Assembly (NCBI RefSeq): GCF_030296015.1
Contig: NZ_AP027368.1
Span: 806,001-870,000, forward strand
Source of the DNA: Ferrimonas sp. YFM
GTDB taxonomy: Bacteria; Pseudomonadota; Gammaproteobacteria; Enterobacterales; Shewanellaceae
Reading direction: 5' to 3'
DNA length: 64,000 nt
Shown: positions 31,925 through 41,426 of the stretch, in pieces
Numbering within the stretch: position 1 is the stretch's first letter
Layout: every line of letters begins with the position of its first letter
Program-made: the position numbers and the translations under genes
The notes under the pieces: model-generated
What the model was told of the DNA's origin: nothing
Database searches by the model: none
The model's input: only the letters and a program-made list of their open reading frames with translations

Positions 31925-34900
31925 TTAGCCGTGCAGCAATGGCGCCAGCCATTTGCGCGCCTGCGCCTCGCTCCAGCCCTTGCGCCGGGCGTAATCCTGC
32001 AGCTGGTCCTCGCCGATGTCGGTCACGCCGAAGTAGCGGGATTCGGGGTGGGCGAAGTACCAGCCGGAAACCGCCGCGGTGGGGTACATGGCAAAGCTCT
32101 CGGTGATATCGAGGCCGATGTGGTGATCCGGTTGCAGCAGCTGCCACAGGGTGCCCTTCTCGGTGTGATCCGGACAGGCAGCGTAGCCCGGGGCCGGACG
32201 AATCCCCTTGTAACGCTCGCGGATCAGCGACTCGTTATCCAGCTGCTCGGCGGCGTCATAGCCCCAGAACTCCTTGCGCACCCGCTCATGCATCCGCTCC
32301 GCCAGGGCTTCCGCCAGGCGATCCGCCAGGGCCTTTAACATGATGGCGTTGTAGTCGTCGCCGGCCGCTTCGAAGCGTGCCACATGGGGTTCGATGCCGA
32401 TGCCGGCGGTGACCGCGAAGGCGCCCATGTAGTCTTTCTTGCCGCTCTCTTTGGGGGCCACGAAGTCGGACAGGGCAAAGTTGTGGTTGCCCGCGCGCTC
32501 TATCTGCTGGCGCAGCATATGCAATTTGGCGATGGCGGTCTCGCGGCCGTCGTCGGCGTAGAGTTCGATGTCATCCACATCCGTGGTGTTGGCGGGGAAC
32601 AGGCCGATCACCGCGGCGGCTTTGAGCCACTGCTGATCAATGAGGGTCTCCAACATCTTCTGACCGTTGGCGTAGAGCTCGCTGGCCTCTTCACCCACCT
32701 TGGGATCCTCGAGGATATCCGGGAAGCGACCGTGCAGGCCCCAGCTGCGGAAGAAGGGGGTCCAGTCGATGCGCTCCAGCAGGTCGGTCAGCGGATACTC
32801 CTTGAACACCCGCACCCCGGTTTGCTTGGGCTTGCAAGGCTGGTGGTTGTGCCAGTCGATGGCGTTGCGGTTGGCCCTGGCCTGCTCCAGAGAAACCAGG
32901 GTCTTACGCCGGCCCTGGGCTTCCCGGCGCGCCTTGAGTTCGCCATACTCGGCGTACACCTGCTCTACGAAGCCCTGGCGCTGATTCTTATCGATCAGCT
33001 TGGCCACCACAGGCACGGTACGGGAGGCGTCCGGCACATAGATGGCGCCGTGGGGGTAGTGCTGATGGATCTTCACCGCGGTGTGGATCTTCGAGGTGGT
33101 CGCCCCGCCGATAAAGCAGGGGATCGTCAGTCCCGCCTTCTGGAACGCCTTGACGTTGTGGATCATCTCATCCAGAGAGGGGGTGATCAGTCCGGACATG
33201 CCGATGGCGTCGGCGTTTTCGGCAATGGCGGTCTCGATGATCTTCTCCACCGGCACCATGACTCCCAGGTCGATCACCTCGTAGCCGTTGCACTGCAGCA
33301 CCACGGCGACGATGTTCTTGCCGATGTCGTGCACATCCCCTTTCACCGTGGCCATGACGATCTTGCCGGCGCTGCTGACCTCCTGCTTGCTCTCTTCGAT
33401 GTAGGGAGTCAGGTAGGCCACCGCCTGTTTCATCACCCGGGCGGATTTCACCACCTGAGGCAGGAACATTTTGCCGTCGCCGAACAGATCCCCCACCACA
33501 TTCATGCCATCCATCAGCGGGCCCTCGATCACCTGGAGGGGGGCGTCCGCTTCCAGGCGGGCCTGTTCGGTGTCCTCTTCGATAAAGTCGGTGATCCCCT
33601 TCACCAGGGCGTGCTCCAGCCGCTTGGTCACCGGCCAGCTGCGCCACTCAGCGTCTCTGGGATCCGCTTCGGCGGCGCCGTCGCCCCGGTACTTTTCGGC
33701 CACGGCCAGCAATCGCTCTGTGCCGTCCGGGCGGCGATTGAGCACCACATCCTCCACCCGCTCCCGCAGCTCATCCGGAATGTCGTCGTAGATTGCCAAC
33801 TGGCCGGCGTTGACGATCCCCATGGTGAGGCCGGCGTGGATGGCGTGGTAGAGGAACACCGCGTGGATCGCTTCCCTTACCGGGTTGTTGCCCCGGAAGG
33901 AGAAGGAGACGTTGGAGACGCCGCCGGAGATCATCGCGTGGGACAGGGTCTGCTTGATGGTGCGGGTGGCCTCGATGAAGTCCACGGCGTAGTTGTCGTG
34001 CTCCTCGATGCCGGTGGCGATGGCGAAGATATTGGGATCGAAGATGATGTCCTGGGGCGGGAAGCCCACTTTGTCGGTGAGCACCCGGTAGGCACGGGTG
34101 CAGATCTCCACCTTGCGCTCATAGGTGTCCGCCTGGCCCTGCTCGTCGAAGGCCATGACGATGGCGGCGGCGCCGTAGCGGCGGATCAGCTTCGCCTGCT
34201 GGATGAAGGCCTCTTCCCCCTCCTTGAGGGAGATGGAGTTGACCACCCCCTTGCCCTGGATGCACTTGAGGCCGGCCTCGATCACCTCCCACTTGGAGGA
34301 GTCGATCATGATCGGTACCCGGGCGATCTCCGGCTCGGAGGCGATCAGCTTGAGGAAGCGCTCCATGGCGGCGACGCCGTCGAGCATCCCCTCATCCATG
34401 TTGATGTCGATGATCTGGGCGCCGTTCTCCACCTGCTGGCGGGCCACGGAGAGGGCGGTTTCGTAATCCCCCTCCTTGATCAGCCGCAGGAAACGGGCGG
34501 AGCCGGTGACATTGGTGCGCTCGCCGACGTTGACGAACAGGGCGTCGGCGTCGATGGTGCAGGGCTCCAGGCCGGCCAGGCGACAGGCCACCGGGATCTG
34601 CGGGGCACGCCTGGGGGCGTACTGATCCACCGCCGCCTTGATGGCACTGATGTGCTCCGGAGTGGTGCCGCAGCAGCCGCCGACGATGTTCAGCCAGCCC
34701 TCAGAGGCCCATTGGCCGATGATCTCGGCCATCTGCTCCGGGGTTTCGTCGTACTCGCCGAATTCGTTGGGCAGGCCGGCATTGGGGTGGGCCGACACCG
34801 GAAACTCACTGATGCGTGCCAATTCCTCCACATAGGGGGAGAGCTCCTTGGGACCCAGGGCGCAGTTGAGGCCAATGGCCACCGGTTGGATGTGGGTCAG

Positions 34901-35590
34901 GGAGTTGTAGAAGGCTTCGGTGGTCTGGCCGGTGAGGGTACGCCCCGAGGCATCGGTGATGGTGCCGGAGATCATCACCGGCAGGGAGCGACCCAGCTCC
35001 TCGAACAGGGTGTCGATGGCAAACAGGGCCGCCTTGGCGTTGAGGGTATCGAACACCGTCTCCACCAGCAGGATGTCGGCGCCGCCCTCCATCAGGGCCT
35101 GGGCCGACTCATGGAAGGCAGTCACCAACTGGTCGAAACTGATGTTGCGATAACCGGGATCATTCACGTCCGGGCTGATGGAGCAGGTGCGGTTGGTGGG
35201 CCCCAATACCCCGGCCACAAACCGGGGGACGCCGGTCTCCTCGGCCACCTGGTCCGCCACCTGACGGGCCAGCCTGGCGGACTCGAAGTTGATCTCCCTG
35301 GAGAGTGACTCCATCTGGTAGTCGGCCATGGCGATGGTGGTGGAGTTGAAGGTGTTGGTTTCGATGATGTCGGCACCGGCCTGCAGATAGGCACGGTGGA
35401 TGCCGGCAATGATCTCGGGCTGGGTCAGGGAGAGCAGATCGTTGTTGCCCTTGAGCTGGCAGGGCCAGTCGGCAAAGCGCTCCCCACGGTAATCCTCCTC
35501 CTCCAGGCGGTGACCCTGGATCATGGTGCCCATGGCGCCGTCCAGAATCAGTATCCGCTGTTCGAGGAGTTGCTGCAGTGTGGTAGCCAT
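31925..35590 (-). CDS. metH: Cobalamin-dependent methionine synthase
   Basis: 1221 residues, the length of E. coli MetH (1227). Four modules are present in order: homocysteine domain with zinc cysteines ([18 protein letters not shown]), methyl-THF (pterin) domain ([17 protein letters not shown]), B12 domain with the ligand motif [10 protein letters not shown], and the SAM activation domain ([16 protein letters not shown]). It transfers methyl from methyl-THF to homocysteine via methylcobalamin. Start placed at 35590 ([12 protein letters not shown]) with AGGGA upstream. Tandem met boxes lie at 35615-35638, so MetJ repression is expected. Confidence 0.97.
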   Translation of the reverse strand: MATTLQQLLEQRILILDGAMGTMIQGHRLEEEDYRGERFADWPCQLKGNNDLLSLTQPEIIAGIHRAYLQAGADIIETNTFNSTTIAMADYQMESLSREINFESARLARQVADQVAEETGVPRFVAGVLGPTNRTCSISPDVNDPGYRNISFDQLVTAFHESAQALMEGGADILLVETVFDTLNAKAALFAIDTLFEELGRSLPVMISGTITDASGRTLTGQTTEAFYNSLTHIQPVAIGLNCALGPKELSPYVEELARISEFPVSAHPNAGLPNEFGEYDETPEQMAEIIGQWASEGWLNIVGGCCGTTPEHISAIKAAVDQYAPRRAPQIPVACRLAGLEPCTIDADALFVNVGERTNVTGSARFLRLIKEGDYETALSVARQQVENGAQIIDINMDEGMLDGVAAMERFLKLIASEPEIARVPIMIDSSKWEVIEAGLKCIQGKGVVNSISLKEGEEAFIQQAKLIRRYGAAAIVMAFDEQGQADTYERKVEICTRAYRVLTDKVGFPPQDIIFDPNIFAIATGIEEHDNYAVDFIEATRTIKQTLSHAMISGGVSNVSFSFRGNNPVREAIHAVFLYHAIHAGLTMGIVNAGQLAIYDDIPDELRERVEDVVLNRRPDGTERLLAVAEKYRGDGAAEADPRDAEWRSWPVTKRLEHALVKGITDFIEEDTEQARLEADAPLQVIEGPLMDGMNVVGDLFGDGKMFLPQVVKSARVMKQAVAYLTPYIEESKQEVSSAGKIVMATVKGDVHDIGKNIVAVVLQCNGYEVIDLGVMVPVEKIIETAIAENADAIGMSGLITPSLDEMIHNVKAFQKAGLTIPCFIGGATTSKIHTAVKIHQHYPHGAIYVPDASRTVPVVAKLIDKNQRQGFVEQVYAEYGELKARREAQGRRKTLVSLEQARANRNAIDWHNHQPCKPKQTGVRVFKEYPLTDLLERIDWTPFFRSWGLHGRFPDILEDPKVGEEASELYANGQKMLETLIDQQWLKAAAVIGLFPANTTDVDDIELYADDGRETAIAKLHMLRQQIERAGNHNFALSDFVAPKESGKKDYMGAFAVTAGIGIEPHVARFEAAGDDYNAIMLKALADRLAEALAERMHERVRKEFWGYDAAEQLDNESLIRERYKGIRPAPGYAACPDHTEKGTLWQLLQPDHHIGLDITESFAMYPTAAVSGWYFAHPESRYFGVTDIGEDQLQDYARRKGWSEAQARKWLAPLLHG

Positions 35591-35614
35591 GGCGCCGTCC
35601 CTAATTTCCCAAAT

Positions 35615-35638
35615 AGACATTTATACGTTTAGACGTCT
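35615..35638. promoter_or_regulatory. Tandem MetJ boxes upstream of metH
   Basis: Three consecutive 8-mers AGACATTT-ATACGTTT-AGACGTCT against the consensus AGACGTCT; the third is perfect. MetJ with SAM binds such tandem boxes. They sit 25-48 bp before the metH start codon, where they would overlap the promoter or the transcription start. Confidence 0.8.
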
Positions 35639-35809
35639 ATCTTAGCCAAGGTGATGGCCCGTGGATAGCCCCCCAGGGTAAAAAAAGCGCAATGGCGCCA
35701 TAGTGGTCGATTATGGGCGGGATGCCTCCGGCTTGGGGTCTGCCCCTTGGATTTCCCTGCGCTTTGGGTCATGATTTCCCTGACATCACCATTTACCCAA
35801 GGAGAGAGG

Positions 35810-36109
35810 ATGATCGACCACGCCGAGGCGGTGCGCCGTTTCGCCGAATTGGGCCATGACACCAGGCTGAGCATTTTCCGCCTGCTGGTCAAAGGGGGCC
35901 TGCAGGGGCTGAATGTGGGCGAGATTCAGCAGCATCTGTCCATTCCCGGATCGACCCTGAGCCATCACATCAGCCGGCTGATGAACGCCAACCTGGTGAC
36001 CCAGGAGCGACGTGGCCGTGAGCTGATCTGTCGCGCAAACCTGGAAGCCACCGATGAACTGATGGGCTTTCTCAGTGCCGAGTGTTGCTCCCTGGAGAGC
36101 TCGGACTGA
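35810..36109 (+). CDS. ArsR-family winged-helix regulator
   Basis: 99 residues. AEAVRRFAELGHDTRLSIFRLL begins the fold. The recognition helix is in IPGSTLSHHISRLMNANLV, and the wing is RRGRELICRAN. It has none of the arsenic-sensing CxCxxC in helix 3; two adjacent cysteines near the end (SAECC) are the only candidates for metal or redox sensing. It is divergent from metH. Some ArsR-type regulators (SahR) sense S-adenosylhomocysteine and control methionine genes, so a related role is conceivable but unproven. Confidence 0.85.
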   Translation: MIDHAEAVRRFAELGHDTRLSIFRLLVKGGLQGLNVGEIQQHLSIPGSTLSHHISRLMNANLVTQERRGRELICRANLEATDELMGFLSAECCSLESSD

Positions 36110-36195
36110 CCCGAATCACTGTGGGTTTTCCCATGCCATGGGCCGAAAGAACCCCGTAAAATGAACCCTTTTCCTTGCAGATACAGGATGAATCC

Positions 36196-36792
36196 ATGAC
36201 CGATACGAACCAGCGCCACAAGGAACGGCAGCAGAAGGTAAAAGAGAAGGTGGATGCCAAGGTCGCCCAGGCCCAGGAGGAGCGGGGCGTGGTGCTGATC
36301 CTAACCGGGAACGGCAAAGGAAAATCCACCGCGGGCTTTGGTACCGTGGCCCGTGCCGTCGGTCATGGCCAGAACTGCGCCGTGGCTCAGTTCATCAAGG
36401 GCAACTGGGCCTGCGGTGAGCGGGACTTGCTGGCCGGACACGGCGTGCGCTTCCATGTGATGGCCACCGGCTTTACCTGGGAGACCCAGGACAAGGAAGC
36501 GGACACGGCCGCGGCCCAGGAGGTGTGGCAGCAAATAAAGCAGGAGCTGGCGGATCCCAAAGTGGACCTGGTGCTGCTGGATGAGATCACCTACATGACC
36601 AATTACGGTTACCTGGATCTGGATGAGGTGATTCAGGCCATCGCCGACAGGCCGCGGGAGCAGAGCGTGGTGATCACCGGTCGCGCCGCCCACCGTCGTT
36701 TGGAGGAGCTGGCGGACACCGTCTCGGAAGTGCGGCCACTCAAGCACGCCTTCGAGGCGGGCATCAAGGCACGTAAAGGGGTAGACTGGTAA
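36196..36792 (+). CDS. cobO: Cob(I)alamin adenosyltransferase
   Basis: 198 residues. P-loop GNGKGKST is near residue 39. Family marks FIKGNWACGERDLL, VMATGFTWETQDKE and LVLLDEITYMTNYGYL follow. This is the CobO/BtuR type, which adenosylates corrinoids using ATP. The N-terminal helix rich in Lys and Arg (HKERQQKVKEKVDAK) is typical. It follows the ArsR gene on the same strand; with metH close by, the area is centred on B12 use. Confidence 0.93.
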   Translation: MTDTNQRHKERQQKVKEKVDAKVAQAQEERGVVLILTGNGKGKSTAGFGTVARAVGHGQNCAVAQFIKGNWACGERDLLAGHGVRFHVMATGFTWETQDKEADTAAAQEVWQQIKQELADPKVDLVLLDEITYMTNYGYLDLDEVIQAIADRPREQSVVITGRAAHRRLEELADTVSEVRPLKHAFEAGIKARKGVDW

Positions 36793-36817
36793 GCCTGACA
36801 GCGCCTACGAGTCCCCC

Positions 36818-38149
36818 ATGCAAGATTCCCTTAAGCGCCAGTTCTGGCGCTTTTTAGTCCCTACCGTTGCCGCCATGATGGTGAGCGGCCTGTACCAGTT
36901 TGTGGATGGCCTGTTTGTCGGCCAGCAGATCGGTGCCGTGGGGCTGGCGGCCATCAACATCGCCTGGCCGGTGATCGGCCTGGTGTATGGCGCGGCGCTG
37001 ATGGTGGGCATAGGCGCCGGCGCCCTCTCCTCCATGGCCCGGGGAGAGGGGGACGGTGCTCGGGCGGCGCGCTGGCTGGGTGGTGGCCTCTCGCTGTTGC
37101 TGATGATGGCCGTGCTCTGCGGCGTTTTGCTGCTGCTCCTGGGGGAGAGCTTGCTGACCCTGCAGCAAGCCTCTGGTGAGGTGTTGGCCATGGCCAGGAG
37201 TTACCTGCAGGTGCTGGCCTGGGGTTGCCCTCTGGCCCTTGGCGGGATCGCCATCCCCTTTCTGGTGCGCAACGACGACGCCCCCAACCTGTCCACCCTG
37301 CTCATCGGCGGTGGCGCCCTGGCCAACATCGCCCTGGATTACCTGTTCATTGTGCAGCTGGACTGGCAGCTGCAAGGGGCCGCCCTGGCCACCGTCCTGT
37401 CTCAGGCCCTGGTGTTGCTGCTGGGTCTGGCCTATTTTCGCTCCTCGTTGTGCCGCACCCGACTCTCCCTGGCGGACGCCGGACTGAGCCTCGCGGATGC
37501 CAAAGCCATACTGTCCCTGGGGATGGCCAGCTGGCTGATGTACCTCTACTACAGCTTCATCACCGCGGTGCACAACGCCATGTTTCTCGAGTATGGGGAT
37601 GCCATCCAGGTCGGGGCCTTCTCCATCGTCGGCTACCTGTGTGTGGTCTATTACCTGTTTGCCGAGGGGGTCGCCGGCGGTGCCCAGCCGTTGCTCAGCT
37701 ATCTGTTTGGCGCCAGGGAGTACCCCAGTTTGCAGAAGGTGATGGGCTGGGCCCTGGGGTTGGTGCTGATCTCCGGCCTGCTCACCGTTCTGCTGTTTGT
37801 CACCATGCCCACCCCACTGATTCATGCCTTCAACAACGACGACCCTGCCCTGTATGAGGCCACCCGTCAGGGGCTGGCCTGGCACACCTGGGCCCTCTAT
37901 TTTGACGGCATCATCTTCGTGATTGCCGCCTATTTTCAGTCGGTAGGCGATGGCCGCCGGGCCGGGATCATTACCCTGGCCAATCTGGCACTGCAGCTGC
38001 CCTTCTTGTTGCTGCTGCCTGTCTGGCTGGGGGTTCAGGGGGTGTGGATTTCGGTGCCGCTGTCCAACACCCTGCTGGTGATCTGGGTGCTGTGGCTGTT
38101 GAGGCAGGATTGGCAGCGGCGGGGATTGCCGCTGCGCGTTAGGGGGTAA
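36818..38149 (+). CDS. MATE-family efflux transporter
   Basis: 443 residues, twelve membrane spans. MATE pattern: FLVPTVAAMMVSGLYQFVDG at the start, GAALMVGIGAGALSSMARGEG and a second-half repeat EGVAGGAQPLLSYLFGAREY. It exports cationic compounds with sodium or proton counter-flow; the substrate cannot be told. It starts 25 bp after cobO and may share its transcript. Confidence 0.92.
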   Translation: MQDSLKRQFWRFLVPTVAAMMVSGLYQFVDGLFVGQQIGAVGLAAINIAWPVIGLVYGAALMVGIGAGALSSMARGEGDGARAARWLGGGLSLLLMMAVLCGVLLLLLGESLLTLQQASGEVLAMARSYLQVLAWGCPLALGGIAIPFLVRNDDAPNLSTLLIGGGALANIALDYLFIVQLDWQLQGAALATVLSQALVLLLGLAYFRSSLCRTRLSLADAGLSLADAKAILSLGMASWLMYLYYSFITAVHNAMFLEYGDAIQVGAFSIVGYLCVVYYLFAEGVAGGAQPLLSYLFGAREYPSLQKVMGWALGLVLISGLLTVLLFVTMPTPLIHAFNNDDPALYEATRQGLAWHTWALYFDGIIFVIAAYFQSVGDGRRAGIITLANLALQLPFLLLLPVWLGVQGVWISVPLSNTLLVIWVLWLLRQDWQRRGLPLRVRG

Positions 38150-38154
38150 CCGCT

Positions 38155-38775
38155 CTAGCGGCTGGCCAGCTCCCCTTTCAGGCGTTCAATCTCCGCCTTG
38201 AGGATCATCACTTCATGCTCCAGCTCCTGAATACGGGCCTTATCGTCCGCCACCACGTCGGCGGTGGTGGGCATGGACACCTCCCCTGAGAACAGGTGGG
38301 CGTAGCGGGCCTCCCGCTTGCCGGCTTCCCGGGGCAGTTGCACCACCATCTCCCGCTCGGCCAGCCCCTGCAGCGCCGAGTCAACCGCAGTCACATCGGC
38401 AAACTGGGCCAGGCGGCCGGTGCGGCTGCGAAGCTCACCCGGGGTCTGGGGGCCGCGCAGCAGCAGCACGCACACCAGGGCCCGCTCCTGCTCACTCAGT
38501 TTCAGGCCACCGAAGGCGGTGTTGCAGAACCTGTGCTTGTACTTGCTGGCCCGGGCGCCGCCCTCCTCACTGACCAGGCGGCGATCCATCAGGGCGTTGA
38601 GGGTCTGACGAATCTCGTTGTCGCTGAGGGAGAGCACCGGGTCCCGGTTGCTCTTCTGGTTGCAGGCGCTTTTCAGGGAGTTGAGGGTCAAAGGGTAGAG
38701 ATCAGGGGTGGTGCTCTCTTTCTCCAAGAGGCAGCCGATGACTCGGGTTTCGTTAAGGGTCAGGTTCATCTCCAC
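38155..38775 (-). CDS. YceH family (DUF480) protein
   Basis: 206 residues. It has two winged-helix domains with the family marks RVIGCLLEKESTTPDLYPLT, ACNQKSNRDPV, LLRGPQTPGELRSRT and REARYAHLFSGEV. A C-terminal coiled-coil (IQELEHEVMILKAEIERL) follows. E. coli YceH is the counterpart; its role is not settled. A GTG start at 38775 is preferred because AAGGAGG lies 6 bp before it; an ATG is two codons further in. The stop lies 5 bp beyond the convergent MATE gene. Confidence 0.9.
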   Translation of the reverse strand: MEMNLTLNETRVIGCLLEKESTTPDLYPLTLNSLKSACNQKSNRDPVLSLSDNEIRQTLNALMDRRLVSEEGGARASKYKHRFCNTAFGGLKLSEQERALVCVLLLRGPQTPGELRSRTGRLAQFADVTAVDSALQGLAEREMVVQLPREAGKREARYAHLFSGEVSMPTTADVVADDKARIQELEHEVMILKAEIERLKGELASR

Positions 38776-39082
38776 GGCGGGCCTCCTTAGCAGTTAGACC
38801 GACTCAGTATTTCCCCTGGCGGATAAAACGGCAAGCCCTGGCGCAGATGACTGGCCAGCCTTTGAGCAATGACAGAGGAAAAAGGGTTAGAGACTTGATC
38901 CACAATAAGAAAGGTCAGAGAAGCCTCGTGGGGCCAACTCTGTCTATCGGCAGGAAGGTAAAATTGTTTAGAAAACATTCAATCTAATTGTCAGAATTGC
39001 CGGTCGGCGTCTGAATTCTGGCCAATGAAATTGAACCTGGGTCGTTAGTTTCTGTATTCTGGTGACTTATCTCTAAGTTGCC
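38776..39082. other. 307-bp intergenic region
   Basis: Divergent promoter space between the YceH gene and the NYN gene. A 63-codon minus-strand frame (38787-38978) is present but has no ribosome site that I can see and unconvincing composition. I see no clear operator or hairpin. Confidence 0.45.
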
Positions 39083-39568
39083 GTGGAACCTCCCTTGAAC
39101 CGCATCGCCGTCTTCGTGGATGTGCAGAACATCTACTACACCTGTCGCCAAGCCTTCGGTAGCCAGTTTAACTACCGGGCTCTGTGGCAGCACCTGTGCA
39201 ATCAGGGAGAGATTGTGTTTGCCACCGCCTACGCCACTCATAAGGGCGACGATGGTCAGCGCAAGTTTCAGGATGCCCTTAAACACATTGGTTTCGATGT
39301 GAAGCTCAAACCCTTTATCCAGCGGGCCGATGGTTCGGCCAAAGGGGACTGGGATGTGGGGATCACCATAGACGTGATGGAGCAGGCCCCCCAGGTGGAC
39401 ACCGTGGTGCTGCTCTCAGGCGACGGCGACTTCGACCTGCTGCTGCACAAGGTCAGCCGGGACTACGGAGTGGATGCCCGGGTCTACGGGGTGCCCGCCC
39501 TGACCGCCCACTCCCTGATGGAGGCGGCGTCCGAGTTCTGTCCCATAGGCCCGGCGATGCTGCTGTAA
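39083..39568 (+). CDS. NYN-domain (LabA/DUF88-type) protein
   Basis: 161 residues. NRIAVFVDVQNIYYTCRQ at the N-terminus, GDWDVGITIDVM and VVLLSGDGDFDLLLHK give the four conserved acidic positions and the Asn of the NYN PIN-like nuclease fold. RNA cleavage is the family expectation. Start uncertain: GTG at 39083 or TTG at 39095, and the latter gives the usual family N-terminus (NRIAVFVD). Confidence 0.85.
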   Translation: MEPPLNRIAVFVDVQNIYYTCRQAFGSQFNYRALWQHLCNQGEIVFATAYATHKGDDGQRKFQDALKHIGFDVKLKPFIQRADGSAKGDWDVGITIDVMEQAPQVDTVVLLSGDGDFDLLLHKVSRDYGVDARVYGVPALTAHSLMEAASEFCPIGPAMLL

Positions 39569-39574
39569 CGATTG

Positions 39575-40180
39575 TCAGTTGTTCGCCTTCTTCTCAAAAT
39601 ACTGCAGATCGATAAACAGGGTGGCCATCAGCAGCAACTGACGGCTGCGGTTGTCCAGAGAGGGATCACTGTACTCCACCACGAAGTTGTCCTTGTCGGT
39701 AAACAGCTCGGTCAGTCCCCCTGACCAGCGTTTGCTGATGCAGGCCACGTCCCGTCCCTGACGCTGTACCGGAAAGGTCCAGATGCGCCACAGGGGCGAG
39801 GCGACCGTCATTAACACCCGGCCATGCTCATCTTCGATGTCGAACTTCTTGTGCAGCAGGGCGAAGCGCTGCTGAACCGTCCCTAGCCGGACGCCGCTGG
39901 CATCGCTCACCTCCAGGCACTGAAACCACCAGCGGAAAGGGTGGTGGGCAACCAATAGAGGTGTTCGCTGGGGTGAGAACAGGTGGATGTCGAAACGGCG
40001 CCAGTGACCAAACAGCTGCCGGGAGAGGGTGCCCAGCATGCCGGAGCTCTGTTCGGCGGCGTAGCCCAGGGGGCGTTCATGGGCGTCCAGCACCTGGTAG
40101 CGGTTGCGGCTTTCGAAGCCGAACAGCTCGGCCATCTCAAACACTTGCTGAATGCGGATTCTGGAGTGGTTCTCTAGCAT
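39575..40180 (-). CDS. LURP-one / phospholipid scramblase-like protein
   Basis: 201 residues. RIRIQQVFEMAELFGFESRNRYQVLD, LFSPQRTPLLVAHHPFRWWF and KKFDIEDEHGRVLMTV follow the order of the 12-stranded tubby-like barrel of scramblase/LURP-one proteins. It has a C-terminal hydrophobic helix (SRQLLLMATLFIDLQYF), as in scramblases. Function in bacteria is unknown. It converges with the NYN gene with 6 bp between stops. Confidence 0.8.
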   Translation of the reverse strand: MLENHSRIRIQQVFEMAELFGFESRNRYQVLDAHERPLGYAAEQSSGMLGTLSRQLFGHWRRFDIHLFSPQRTPLLVAHHPFRWWFQCLEVSDASGVRLGTVQQRFALLHKKFDIEDEHGRVLMTVASPLWRIWTFPVQRQGRDVACISKRWSGGLTELFTDKDNFVVEYSDPSLDNRSRQLLLMATLFIDLQYFEKKANN

Positions 40181-40246
40181 AGCGGGCTCCTTGCTGAAGC
40201 CACTACTATAGCGAATCTATCGGAATCTATTGATACTTTTGCAAAA

Positions 40247-41392
40247 TCAGGCGTCTCTGGGCAGGCCTTTCTGGACCACACGAATCAGCCGTTGTTGCTG
40301 TTTGCTCATCTTGCCCAGGCCGCTGCGTTGCTGCGCCAGGGCCCAGCGAATGTGTTCATCCACCATCTCATCCACCCTGCCCAGTCCCCGCTCCAGGGCG
40401 TCGATGATCGCCTCATCGGCGGGGGCGTTCCCCAGGGCCACTGCCAGGTTGCGCTGCCAGCGACAGAAGCCGATGCGGCGGATGGGGGAGCCCTCGGTGG
40501 CGCTGAGAAATTCCGCCTCGTCCCACTGCCACAGGGTCAGCAGCGGCGCCTGATGCAGTTGAGGGCGAGTGTGAAAGTCCCCCTCTGCGGTTAGAGGCGC
40601 CTCCCGGTTGTGGGGGCAGGCCAGCTGGCAATCGTCACAGCCGTAGATGCGATTGCCCATCAGAGGACGCAGTGCCTGCGGAATGGCCTCGTCGGATTCG
40701 ATGGTCAGGTAGGAGATGCAGCGGCGGGCGTCGACCACGTAGGGGGCGACGATCGCCTGGGTGGGGCAGAGGGTGAGGCAGGCGGTGCAACTGCCGCAGT
40801 CTCCCTGGTAGGGGGCATCTTCAGGCAGAGGCAGGTTGGTGAGCAGCTCGCCGATAAAGAACCAGCTGCCCGCTTGCCGGTCGATCAGCAGTGAGTGCTT
40901 ACCTACCCAGCCCAGTCCGGCCTCCTTGGCCAGGGGGCGCTCCAGGATGGGGGCGGAGTCCACGAAGGGGCGGCCATCGAACTGGGCGACCCGCTCTCTC
41001 AGGCGGTTGCCCAGTTGCTTAAGGCGGTTGCGCATCAGCTTGTGGTAGTCCCGCCCTCCGGCGTAACGGCTGATGTAACCGAGATCCGGCTGACTGAGGG
41101 TAGCGGCAAATCCCGCCTCTGGGGGCAGGTAGTCCATGCGCACCACGATGGCGGTGACACTGCCCGGATGCAGCAGGGCGGGCTGGGTGCGCATCTCCTG
41201 GTTGCGGGTCATGTAGGCCATGTCACCGTGGTAATGGTTGGCCAGCCACTGTTGCAGGGCGCCTTGCTCGCCGGTCAGGTCCAGACGGGCGATGCCACAG
41301 GCGGCAAACCCCAGCTCACTGGCCCAGGCCTTGATCTCAATGGACAGGGCGCCCCAGTCCGGCGCGCCCTGTGTTGTGCTTTGGTCGTTCAT
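40247..41392 (-). CDS. queG: Epoxyqueuosine reductase
   Basis: 381 residues. It has the cobalamin-binding N-terminal domain (LGWVGKHSLLIDRQAGSWFF) and two [4Fe-4S] clusters (CGSCTACLTLCPTQAI and CDDCQLACPHN). The C-terminal part is HEAT-like (RRIGFCRWQRNLAVALGN). It catalyses the last step of queuosine formation in tRNA with B12 as cofactor. That makes it the third B12-linked gene in 10 kb (with metH and cobO). Confidence 0.95.
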   Translation of the reverse strand: MNDQSTTQGAPDWGALSIEIKAWASELGFAACGIARLDLTGEQGALQQWLANHYHGDMAYMTRNQEMRTQPALLHPGSVTAIVVRMDYLPPEAGFAATLSQPDLGYISRYAGGRDYHKLMRNRLKQLGNRLRERVAQFDGRPFVDSAPILERPLAKEAGLGWVGKHSLLIDRQAGSWFFIGELLTNLPLPEDAPYQGDCGSCTACLTLCPTQAIVAPYVVDARRCISYLTIESDEAIPQALRPLMGNRIYGCDDCQLACPHNREAPLTAEGDFHTRPQLHQAPLLTLWQWDEAEFLSATEGSPIRRIGFCRWQRNLAVALGNAPADEAIIDALERGLGRVDEMVDEHIRWALAQQRSGLGKMSKQQQRLIRVVQKGLPRDA

Positions 41393-41426
41393 GGGGGCTA
41401 GGGTATCAGATCTGCCCCCAAGGGTC

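Noticed and set aside
32384-35308. A 974-codon open frame antisense to metH
   Set aside because: It is a shadow frame produced by high GC third positions. The minus strand has all MetH motifs over the same bases, and the antisense product is His/Gly/Val-rich with no known domain.
35591-35809. SAM or cobalamin riboswitch before metH
   Set aside because: The space between metH and the divergent ArsR gene is short and has no conserved B12-box or SAM-riboswitch core that I can see. Tandem met boxes explain regulation better.
38787-38978. A 63-codon frame upstream of the YceH gene
   Set aside because: No recognisable ribosome site or domain. It fills promoter space between divergent genes.
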